A DNA stretch of 64,000 nt from Arabidopsis thaliana. Taxonomy: Eukaryota; Streptophyta; Magnoliopsida; Brassicales; Brassicaceae. Shown here in pieces: positions 44,700 through 62,394 of this stretch. Below the pieces are notes generated by a model that searched no databases, had not been told where the DNA came from, and saw only the letters and a list, made by a program, of their open reading frames with translations. Both the position numbers and the translations under genes were made by a program. Each line of letters begins with the position of its first letter. Positions within the stretch are counted from its first letter, which is position 1. The stretch lies in NCBI RefSeq assembly GCF_000001735.4, contig NC_003074.8, positions 21,149,261 to 21,213,260 of the forward strand, in the 5' to 3' direction.

Positions 44700-46287
44700 A
44701 TGGCTTCACAAATCTCTCAGCTTGCTTGTTTCTCATCCACCAATCGCCAATTTCACTTCCAAAGCCGATCGTTTCCATGCCCTATGATTCGTCCCCAGGT
44801 AAATATCTCGATATCGCATGAAAAAGACTTGGAATTTACTCATCTCGATTAGATTACGTCCATGCCCAATACTCTATTTGTTCTACTTTTCCTGATTACT
44901 CTCAAAAACGTTTGAGCTTGATTGATTTAGTCGTAATCGAATATTTGCTTTTGTTTTCTAGAAATGGTTCTCCTTGAGACTTGAATTGCTTCTCTGTTTT
45001 CTCTGGTTGAGTTGGTTGGGAATGTACCATGTCTTCAATAACAAAAATTGCCTTTTTGTTCACCTTTTTGATTGTCTCTATGTGCTAATTATCATATGTT
45101 GAGCTCTCTTCTAAATTTTTTGGGATTGATAGTGTCTCCACTAGTGGCTTATTGGCTATAAATTGGTTCAGTCTTTTGTAGTTAAAAGTGTTGATGGGAA
45201 TAGCTCTGAAACACCAGCTTCTCTAAGCTATACAGCTGAGGTTTCAAAACCTGTTGTTGAGAAAACATCCAAACCGTATTCCACTGTTGATGAAACTGCT
45301 ACCAATAAAGAGAGCATCACAGAGCCAGTAGAGGAAGATGTTGCCACACAACCAATAAGAGCAGCAAAGATCCACGACTTCTGTTTCGGCATTCCTTATG
45401 GTACTACTTTGTGACTCTCAAACTTTCTTTCAAATCTTAGCATTTCTAGCAAAGAGTTGCTTATTGTCAGGTAACACGCTGGTGTTAATAAATGATACTT
45501 TTTCAGGTGGTCTCGTTGTGAGTGGAGGGCTTCTTGGTTTTGCGTTTTCACGAAATCTTACAAGTTTAAGTACTGGTGTCCTCTATGGTGGTGGCCTTCT
45601 AGCCCTTAGTACACTGAGCTTAAAGATTTGGCGAGAGGGAAAATCTAGTTTCCCTTATATACTAGGACAAGCAGGTAATCTTCATTTATTGTCTGCAGGA
45701 ACAGTAGGGGATATTTTGTTACCACGACTTTTTTTCATCTCTAATTCATTACATCAAGTAATTACTGGTATCTTACTCATGATAAGTGGATATTAAAATC
45801 GAGATAAGTATACTGTGTCATGCTATGAAGTGGTCATCTCTGAACATTATGTGCCTATGATTCTCTATAAGAAATGTTCATTTTATCTATGAAAGCATTT
45901 GTGCTTACTCATTTTTCTAAACCTGAAATTGCAGTGCTTTCAGCTGTCGTCTTCTGGAAGAACTTCACAGCTTATTCGATGGTATTCATTATCTTTGTGA
46001 TCATGCTGATTGTTTATTTTTGCTTGCTTGACTTCAACTGCTTAATGTTGTACTTATGCAGACTAAGAAGCTGTTTCCGGCCGGGGTTTTTGCTGTCATC
46101 AGGTAAGAAATACGTCTTGTGATCTACAACAGATTCTGATGATCTTTCGTGGATTCATGTAACCGTGTGTTTACGTCTTTTTCATTGCAGTGCTTGCATG
46201 TTGTGTTTCTATTCATATGTGGTGCTCTCTGGAGGAAACCCACCTCCAAAGAAATTGAAACCATCTGCGACTAGTCCTTCATACTGA
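44700..46287 (+). CDS. FAX1: FAX1, plastid inner-envelope fatty acid exporter (Tmem14 family)
   Basis: Six exons (44700-44798, 45172-45400, 45507-45674, 45935-45981, 46062-46102, 46191-46287) encode 226 aa. FAX1 moves free fatty acids out of the chloroplast for lipid assembly in the ER. The N-terminus (MASQISQLACFSSTNRQFHF) is a plastid transit peptide, followed by an acidic/Thr-rich linker. The Tmem14 domain (about residues 105-215) begins DFCFGIPYGGLVVSGGLLGF and has four hydrophobic helices, including SLSTGVLYGGGLLALSTLSL, VLSAVVFWKN and FPAGVFAVISACMLCFYSYVV. The tail is PPPKKLKPSATSPSY. The gene is on the strand opposite to the glucanases and has a decayed copy at 35875. Confidence 0.95.
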
Positions 46288-46671
46288 AGGGACTTTACAT
46301 AGGTTTAGATTTAAAAAAGTGGAGATCTTCTCTCTTTTGATAACTCTGGTCTGTTGGATTACTGGTGTAATTTTATACTCTTTACGAATTGATACACTTG
46401 GTTTTGTTTGTGACCTGTTCTTTCCAGTGTCATAATCTAAAGTTTTGATTTTCTTATTTGTGAGATATGCTTTGATTGTCTATATTCGAATATCATAGTA
46501 ATAAATAAATAAAAAGAGATAAAGAAAGAAGACTAAAACATAAGTAATATAGAAAAGTTATTGCTAGCTCAATCCTGAAACAATAATAAGAAATAATGCG
46601 TCTACCAGTTATACAGTGAGTAAACTTGGGAAATAAGCGATAGAAAGTTAGAAACCCCTTTATGCTGAAAT

Positions 46672-47030
46672 TTAAAAGCTAAAATCATAAGAATTTTGTT
46701 CCGGATCATGTATAATTAAAGTACGGCCAGTTATCTTCCAATTATGAAGCAAAATCTTATTTTTCTGAAATGTTGTGATTGTTTTTGTTGGCAAATTCGG
46801 ATGGCGGCGACACCAAATGGAAGTTCTATTCAAATCAATCGAATACGTCTTCTCCCATTTCTTGCGAGAGTTTAATGACCATATCTCTTGTTTCATGTCC
46901 TTCCCCTCTGATATACACAAACGGTCCTTCATGTTGCTTATAGTAACTCGACCATCAGTGGTAAATGGTATTTTCATACTCGCTTCAAAAGATCCACTGG
47001 AAAGATCAAAACACACTATATGCCATTTCC
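46672..47030 (-). pseudogene. F-box associated (FBA) domain fragment
   Basis: A minus-strand frame encodes a stretch typical of the C-terminal FBA region of plant F-box proteins: HIVCFDLSSGSFEASMKIPF, MKDRLCISEGKDMKQEIWSL, KKWEKTYSIDLN and an end near DPEQNSYDFSF. The F-box and the first half are absent, and the 5' end stops exactly where duplicated FAX1 sequence begins (about 47031). It is a broken piece of an F-box gene. It lies between two copies of the FAX1 3' end. Confidence 0.7.
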
Positions 47031-47270
47031 ATTGCATGTTGTGTTTCTATTCTTATGTGGTACTCTCTGGAGGGCACCCACCTCCAAAGAAATTGAATTT
47101 ATCTTCTCTCTTTTGATGACTCTGGCGAGTTGGACTTCTGGAGTAACTTTATACTATTTACGAATTGATATACTTGTTTTGTTTGTGACCTGTTCTTTCC
47201 ACTGTCATAGTCTTAACTCTTAAGTTTTGTTTTTCTTACTTCTGTTATATGCTATTATTGTACTTACTAT
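47031..47270 (+). repeat. Duplicate of FAX1 last exon and 3'UTR
   Basis: Bases from TTGCATGTTGTGTTTCTATTC onward repeat FAX1 exon 6 (46194 onward): TATGTGGTnCTCTCTGGAGG, CCCACCTCCAAAGAAATTGAA, then TCTTCTCTCTTTTGAT, TTTACGAATTGATA and TTTGTGACCTGTTCTTTCCA of the 3'UTR. About 30-40 bases, including the FAX1 stop region, are missing. It follows the F-box fragment in the same orientation as FAX1. Confidence 0.85.
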
Positions 47271-47525
47271 TACGCAAATCAGAGATGCTCAATGTAAGGC
47301 AGTAATTTACGTTGGCTTGCAAAAACCTTTAAATGCTTAGGGTGGATACAAAATGCTGATTTGGTTGGAAAATGTTCCAATCTGTGGATCCAACATTTCA
47401 AATAGAACAACTCCATAATAATCTTTTTCAAAGTAAAAGGTGAACTCAGAGCAAGAAAAAGAAAATAATTCCAGTCAACCGAAGGTGAGTTTTATCAAGG
47501 AAAGGCTTCCACAGCAAAATTTTGA

Positions 47526-49813
47526 CTAGCGAGTTGCTTGCGCCTGTGTGTGTTCCAAGAGCTGATTCACTAACTTGTATGTTCGTCCTGATAAGCCTTT
47601 GGTGTGGTTTATCAACTGCTCATGCCTGCATAAAGCGGAAACAAGATTAGATTGTAGAATACGAATGATATCATAGATTTAAGCTTATTCTACTTACACG
47701 TTGGGCTGAGTAGGCTCCATGATTACAGTTCCTGACTCAGAATCAATCTTGGCATCAAGCTTTGAGGTGCGGATTAGGTTCACAATCCATCTCTCGGCCT
47801 CCTCATAGTTCAGATTCAATTTTTCAGCAAGTACCCTGACAAGGGAAATATAGGCTCGACATGAGTACAAAGTTAAACCACAAGACCGCAACAATTCTTC
47901 TCAACTTAAATAGCTGGATATGGCAATTTTCATGTGTTGGGAAAGATAAGGAATAGAGAAAATTCCAAACATTGAGCAATCCGGAGAGCAGAGTTATGTG
48001 TAAACATATACAACCAAATGTGAGAACTTACCCCATGTCAATCCTTTGATGAATTTTGCAATAGGTTTCAAAGACGAATAGGCGGGCATTTTCAAGAAAT
48101 TCATCTCTCAGTGGTACAGTTGAAAAGTTTCCATCCTCAACTCGCTTGCCAAGGAATGGATCATTCACAATGACCTACATCATGTTAAAATGTCAGAGTA
48201 TTGATTGCACAGTTCTGCACAAACAAAAATATCTATACATGTGGATGAGTTACCTCTTCACACTCTTTCATCTTCTTTTGAGCCCCATCAAAGTCATAAT
48301 TGACAAACACACATGCCAGGAACTCGATAATTGGATCTTTGTAGGAGTAGTGCTCTTGCTGAATGACCTTAATGAATTCTTTCAATTGTGGTCTTCTCCT
48401 TTTGTTGACAATGAAAGCAGTTGCCAAGTAGCGCAGCAAGTGTGGAGCACTAGTTTGGATGGCATTCAGATACCTGAAAAAGTAAATCAAATTAGTATAC
48501 AGAACTGCAGCATGAAAACAAAGTGAATTATTTTTCAGCAAATGCCCATACACAAAGCACAATCTTAAGAATAGGTCTGGATGAAAAGAAGGAGAAGACT
48601 CTAAAACTAGTGACTGCTAATTACTTGTAGGCACATCAGGACTAACATTAACTATAAACAAAGTTCTACACACAAACACCACCTATACATAACTTCATCG
48701 CATCTAGATCATGCTTATCTTAAAACGCAAGGAAATAGATGGTGATGAAAGGTATAAAGAAGAGATGCAGATAACAGAGAGGTAGAGGCTTACTTGTCTT
48801 GGTTAAAAAGATCAATGATCTGTGTCCTTCCATTATCATGGTTAAAAAAGATATACAGACCCCAATGCATCAACCAAATCCTGTTCTGCACCTGGTTTAA
48901 CGGCGATGAAAAACTCTGAAAAAACAAATGGTAGTTAGCATATATACTCTCACATCTATATTGATTTCAAAGGTCGCAAACTAGAAGAAGTTTTAAATAC
49001 TAACCTTTGAGTCAATAATCTCTTTGAGACGGTTAAGCTCTTCAAGAGCAATATCCCAGTTTTGCATCAATATTTCAGATGCGAGCTTTCCCCACAAGGC
49101 ACTCAAACTCCTCTCAAGGTTAGAGCACAGGGTCCTGTACTGGTAAAGATAATCAGCAGCACCAGAATAGTTGCCACATTCAAACTGAAACTTGGCGTAC
49201 TGGTACAAAGCCTCAATCTGGTCTGGACCAATCTGATAAGACACCAAGCCATATAAGATTTGTGTTCCACAATACACAAACAAAACCAAATCTGGATAAC
49301 ATTTCACAAAATTAAACAACTTAATCATCCAAATCACAACCTGGTAGCGTTCCTTGAGCATTTGGAGATTGTACTGCTTGTCAGCTCTTAGCTCCTGCAC
49401 AGCGTTAGGGTTCAAAAGAAAAGACACGAGTGGTGCAGCAGCCTCCTCCAAAGATTTGAGCCTAGCGACAACCTCTGTTCTTCTCTCCACCATTTCTATC
49501 ACCACAAATTTCAACATTCATCATCAAACAAACAAACCAGTACACAAAAACGCAAATTCACAGACATATCCAGAGAGGAATACACAAGAATACCTTGAGG
49601 AGCGTCTTCAGTGTGGTAGAGACTCTTGTGAATATCCATGGCGTAATCAACCATGTTCGTCTGGTTCAAAAGCTGGATTTTAGACTTCAGGATCTGCTCA
49701 TCAGGGTAAAGCTGACGCTCTTGAAGGAACTCGAATATAGGAAACACCAAGTGTCTGTCCAGGTTAGGCGCTATTAGTGGCGTCAGGTCATAGTTCTGTT
49801 TGCTTTCCTCCAT
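47526..49813 (-). CDS. TIF3E1: eIF3e (TIF3E1), translation initiation factor 3 subunit e
   Basis: Eight minus-strand exons (49813-49594, 49495-49341, 49232-49005, 48915-48794, 48473-48254, 48174-48032, 47835-47698, 47625-47526) encode 441 aa, the known length. eIF3e (INT6) is a scaffold subunit of eIF3, which recruits mRNA and tRNA to the 40S ribosome; in plants it also interacts with the COP9 signalosome. The N-terminal eIF3e domain starts [23 protein letters not shown]-like helices follow ([20 protein letters not shown]), then the PCI/winged-helix domain ([33 protein letters not shown]). The start at 49813 is the first Met with family similarity; an upstream in-frame extension has no support. 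The last exon is duplicated as a fragment near 37.1 kb. Confidence 0.97.
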
Positions 49814-50351
49814 CGTCGCTAATCTCTCAATCTCCGCCGCTTCCCGCACTGGCAAAATCTTCTTAAGACGGCAGAGATGAAGTTTCAGAGACGACGAGGT
49901 AAAAAATCCTGTATATTGAAATTAGGGTTTTCTCGAATATGAGCTTTCAATATTTATAAATTCGCCCCTTTACTTCTTATATATTGTTGTTTACCCCACA
50001 AGGTATTTTTATCTCCAAAACGATAACTTAGCCGTCGTTATCTGATCGGCCGGTACCGGAGGGGTTAAGAAAAAATAATAATTAAATGTTTTTTGTGGAG
50101 AGGCGCACGGTAAGAAGCTTTATTCGTTTGGCGTATGTTAGTAGTCTGGACTTCTTTCTGTACCGCCTGTGTCCACTAACTTGCGCATGTTCGTCTTTAA
50201 CCTTTCGCCCTCTTCCTCTATCATACTGGATTAGGGTTCTTCTTCGAGACGAACTCTTTTTCTTTCTCGTGACGAATGTTTCTGTCTAGAAGCTTTTAAG
50301 GATTAAGACTCTCCAAAATTTTGACGCCGTGTTATTCTCTTCCCGTCTCTC
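49814..50351. promoter_or_regulatory. 538-bp divergent promoter of eIF3e and INO80
   Basis: The start codons are 538 bp apart. An AAACCCTAA telo-box for eIF3e (plus TTAGGGTTT near 49922-49930) and a TTAGGGTT near 50232 on the INO80 side are visible. The telo-box fits a translation factor gene; shared control with INO80 is inference. Confidence 0.6.
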
Positions 50352-58375
<8,024 letters not shown>

Positions 58376-58939
58376 TCCGAAGATGATTAGAGCTTCAATA
58401 GATATTTTAACTTCTTCAGGCAGGTTTTAGACAATTGGTTCCTAGTTTTTGAGCCAAGTGTACAGATTTGACTCAGTTTTCTTTAACGTACATCGGTCCT
58501 GAGTAGAACTTAATTGGTACATATATGTATAAATATTATTAGTGTCGATTTAACGATATCAATCATTCATCACCATCTTATTTAGTGGATGCTATATTAA
58601 TTTTATATCATATGAAGAATTTTTCACAGTCTATCTGGATTCATCTGTCGTTATTTGTGATTTATCTTTATTTTGATTGATGCAGATTTCATTGTTGGTA
58701 AAATCATCTAAGCGTGATCATTTACTAAAATTATTGATTAAAATCTAGCGATTCTTATAATATTGGTAGCCTGATTACTTATCCACTAAATTTTCCCAAA
58801 ACAAATTTATAAGAAAAACGGATATATAATAGAATCAGTCTGAACATGGAGATAATAAATTCCCAATCATCATCATTATTACATAAGATTTTGATATATA
58901 TGATCAATCACTATTCACTAAGATTGAATGTTTTGAGTT
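58376..58939. other. Intergenic, convergent 3' flanks
   Basis: INO80 3'UTR (to about 58530) and the LTP-like gene's 3' flank. AT-rich; nothing else seen. Confidence 0.5.
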
Positions 58940-59251
58940 TCAACATTTAGGGTAAAGAATACCACAAGCCGCTAGAAGTTTGTGAGCATTTTGAGGGATG
59001 ACATAGTGACCAAACGTTGGAGACTTTATGTAACCACAAAGACAAGACTGCTGCTCTTTCAGCATCTCGCAACAATATGCCGGTGGCTGACTTCCTTTGA
59101 GTATCGCCGGCAGGCATGACATGAGGTTTGTCACGATGCATGCCGCTTTCTCCTCTATACCCCAACCTCCAACCACAGTTGCTCTGGTTGGAGCCAGAGG
59201 TGACATGACGATCATAACAGATGCCACGAATAATAATTTCGTGAACTTCAT
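58940..59251 (-). CDS. Secreted lipid-transfer/2S-albumin (8-Cys) protein, 103 aa
   Basis: A single-exon minus-strand frame encodes 103 aa. A signal peptide (MKFTKLLFVASVMIVMSPLA) precedes a mature domain with the eight-cysteine pattern C..C..CC..CxC..C..C (ACIVTNLMSC, AYCCEMLKEQQSCLCGY, LLAACGILYPKC). This is the fold of LTP, hydrophobic-protein and 2S-albumin relatives, which hold a lipid in a four-helix cavity and are secreted. The CLC triplet with a hydrophobic residue between the cysteines and the short length are closer to type 2 LTPs. Ligand and tissue cannot be read from the sequence. A related, broken gene lies just upstream. Confidence 0.88.
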   Translation of the reverse strand: MKFTKLLFVASVMIVMSPLAPTRATVVGGWGIEEKAACIVTNLMSCLPAILKGSQPPAYCCEMLKEQQSCLCGYIKSPTFGHYVIPQNAHKLLAACGILYPKC

Positions 59252-59856
59252 GCCTATTAGCTAGTTTTCCTCTCTAATTGTATTTATTTATAAAAATTAT
59301 TTGAGATTTGGTTTATAAGTACGATAAAACTATCACGTACTGTATACTCATTTTAAATGGTGTTGAGAAATTTTGTAACAAGTTCTAGAATAATTAGAAT
59401 TGAAAATATTTACTAGAAACACAATCAAATGATATACTAGTACTATACGTGTAACGTGTGTGGATTTTTACCATAATAGTATACTTGCAAATTTGATATG
59501 AAAGTCAGACTTGCAGAAATTCAAAGATTTGAAATTTAAGTAAGAAGATTTGGTATTGATAAAGTAAATGGAAATTTTGAATTCTATATAAAAGCTACAA
59601 AAGTACAAATTAGAAAAAGAAATGAAAATTGAAAGGTTTACAGATATTGATCAAGATATGCAACTTAAAAGATGGTAGATAATGAGGCTTGTTGACTTGT
59701 TGTGAATATGATATGTTTCGTAACAAAAAAAAAGAAACTAAAAAGAAAATAAAACATTTACAAATTTATATATCTATATCTAAAAAGATTTAATTTTTGA
59801 ACCATGACATAATAAACCTCAATATTCATCATTATATGTTATAAATATTTGAATTT
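59252..59856. other. Intergenic between the LTP-like gene and its broken relative
   Basis: AT-rich. Promoter of the LTP-like gene. No further coding or repeat signal. Confidence 0.5.
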
Positions 59857-60140
59857 TTAACAAAGACGATTAGGAATACCACAAGACTTTAACACTCTGC
59901 AAATATCTTTGTGGTAGTCAGGACTAATTAAGAAATCACGTTGTGGGTCTTTCATCGTCATGCAACAATCTGCTGCTGGCTGTTTATTTGCAAACAACGC
60001 CACCCAGCATGTGGAGAACACTTTTATGACACTGTAACCTGTCTTCATCCGAGATTGGTTTTGCTATGGTCGGAACTAGAGATGGCATGATAACCGTCAC
60101 GAATACGATTGCGATGAACACTAATGATGTCAAACTTTAT
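59857..60140 (-). pseudogene. Broken LTP-like gene related to the one at 58940
   Basis: On the minus strand the N-terminal half reads a signal-peptide-like frame (VFIAIVFVTVIMPSLVPTIA) followed by LQCHKSVLHMLGGVVCK and then a stop. The rest of the 8-Cys domain (FANKQPAADCCMTMKDPQRD ... KSCGIPNRLC) is in another frame. The expected start reads ATAAAG in place of ATGAAG. The CLC triplet is lost (RDF). With no start, a stop and a frameshift, it should not make a functional protein. It is probably a tandem duplicate that has decayed. Confidence 0.8.
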
Positions 60141-60821
60141 GTTTTTGAAACCCTAACGACCACTTGGCCTATTTCAATTCCTTCAAAGAAAATATTTGAG
60201 ATTTTGGGTTTTGAGGGATGGTAAAAGCTATAATAGATGGGGTTTAAATGAATACTGTATTTTTTTCATTATGTTGACTAAAATTTAATACAATTATATC
60301 ATCAACGTGATTTATATTGTTTTTGTTATTCATACGATTTTGACATATGTGTATGCATATTTAGATGGCGACACATATTAGCAACTTGTTAGAAAATAAT
60401 AAATCTCTGGACACATTTAAATCCATTATAGAAAACAATCCAAGACAAACAAATATTTCTCTGTTATTCGGTCACATCCGCATAGATATGGAAAAAGACT
60501 TGAAATTGAAAAAGCATACCAAGTGATAGATAATAAACGAATGAGGCAATGACTAAAACTAGAATTGATTCCACGTACATAATCTCCCAATTCATGTGTT
60601 ACATGGTAGGAGCGATAGGCTAAACATTATGAATGATTATTTCCATTGTATAATATGCTTTTCGACATATAATAAACCATGACATAATGAAACCTCAACC
60701 ATCCTCACTGTATCCATCATGTGTTAAAACAAAATTGTACATAAGTAATAACCAATTTTATTTTAACTATTCGGGAAGAGAGGTTTATGATTTGAGCGGA
60801 AGCTGCTGAGAGAGGAAAATC
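60141..60821. other. Intergenic, AT-rich
   Basis: Between the broken LTP gene and the coiled-coil gene. AT-rich, no recognisable gene or RNA. The part after 60700 should hold the promoter of the next gene. Confidence 0.5.
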
Positions 60822-61412
60822 ATGGAGGATCATCATCATCTTCCCGAGAATTTGAAACCCTTCTTTCACAGAGCCACTGAAGCTCAGGTTCTTCTCTAAT
60901 TATCTATCCATTAACATATATATCTATTGATCTGGGATTACTGTTGAATCTGGGATTTTTGATCTCATTCAATGTTATTATGATGCGATTAATCTCTCAG
61001 TTCGTGTTTTTATTTGGCAGGAGCGATTGGCTAAGCTTGAAGCTGCTCTTGCGTCGACCAAGACAGGTTTTTTTTTTTCTACAGGACCAATAATCTCTGA
61101 GTTCTTTAGACTTTAGTCTTGAAGTTATATGTATTCTTTGTTATCAGACATTCCGGATGCTAAACTTGTGGAGGAAAACAAACAACTTCAGTCAAAGCTC
61201 GAAGAAGCTAACGCCACTGTGAAGCAAGAACAGACTAAGGTATTCCTCTTTCTCTTCACATTTTTCTCATCGCCTTAGTTTTTGAGTATGGATTTCTACT
61301 ACTCTAGGTGAAGGACTTGACCATTGAAAACGCCAAGCATAAGTACCGTATATTGCATCTTGTGCGGGCTCTAAAGGATGCTGATCAGAAGCTTGAGAGG
61401 CTCTCTAAATGA
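60822..61412 (+). CDS. Small coiled-coil protein of unknown function, 102 aa
   Basis: Four exons (60822-60887, 61021-61066, 61148-61239, 61308-61412) with GT-AG introns and consistent phase give 102 aa. The protein begins MEDHHHLPENLKPFFHRATE, and nearly all the rest is predicted coiled coil: ERLAKLEAALASTKT, LVEENKQLQSKLEEANATVK, KVKDLTIENAKHKYRILHLV and ALKDADQKLERLSK. There is no signal peptide or membrane segment. Four short exons with clean splice sites support a real gene. I do not recognise a named family; a role as a subunit or adaptor held by the coiled coil is possible but not shown. Confidence 0.85.
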
Positions 61413-62394
61413 TTTCATTCTTCTGTCTCTTTTTTTTATTCCTTCTCTTTGACATTCCCTTACTGAGGAAATGTTATCCTTCTTTAACTGACAAGATATC
61501 ATAATGGATTGATTGTTTGCTACTCCTATCTTATTGTGTGTGTATGTGTGTGTGTGTTTTGAGTTTCATAAGCAAATCTGTAGTTTATAGATAAGCAATG
61601 TCCATACATGTGATCCTGAGGAAGAGTAGATTAGCTTACACCACATTGTTAATGAGCTTAGGAACAGCATTGGCTATTCAAGTAGGATCATTCTTCTTGT
61701 GCTTACTGCATTTACTGTGGTTTTGCTCTGACCTTAAGTCATTGGTCATTTTAGTCACTTTGCTGGTATCTTTGAGTAGCTCAGAATCTGCCTGCCATCA
61801 TCAGGCCTAGATTTCTGCTGCTTCTTCTTTATTGAGTTTTGCACTTGTTACATTTAACAAGGCGTTGCTTTGTAGCCATACGCAATGATGGCTCGAGAAG
61901 CAAGGTCTAATTTCAGCTTCATGGTAAAGAGGTTCTTTAGCAGCAATGGTTTCATCCTTCAATCTCTCTGCATATTCTTTTGTGACCAAACTCATAAGAA
62001 CCTCTTTTCAGCTACAGGGAGCATTTGCCTTTTTTCCCCTTTCGATTTTGAAACCAAAAGTCTCATAAGCAAATGATTATGTGCAACACAACGGACAGTT
62101 TGATCAATGCCTTTCTGTATTGCTCTTGTTTACGACTGATGTTTCTGAAGCTTTACTGAATGTTACCATGAGAAGTTTGTAACCAAGTCCAAAATACGAT
62201 TTTAAAATTCTTCATAAACCAAAAGATTGGGTCAAGTGGAAACTCAGTTGACAAAATATATCAAACCCACACCCAAAATAGAAAAAATCCAGCAACGATT
62301 TTATACAATTTGAGATCAGATCATTAGCCCGGAGTTGAAGAAGGAAGGAAAAAAAATCAAATATAAAATGGACGTTGCGTTACTAGATGGTGGG
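61413..62394. other. Intergenic, convergent 3' flanks, with a TG microsatellite
   Basis: 3'UTR of the coiled-coil gene, a (TG)n tract at about 61536-61558, and the ACA11 3'UTR (about 62200-62394). A minus-strand frame at 61807-61995 has a plausible-looking peptide but no start context, domain or splice support (see rejected list). Confidence 0.5.

Noticed and set aside
61807-61995. Minus-strand frame with a plausible peptide (VTKEYAERLKDETIAAKEP)
   Set aside because: Looks protein-like, but there is no start context, domain or splice structure, and it lies between two 3'UTRs. May be a fragment of a lost gene; not strong enough to list.
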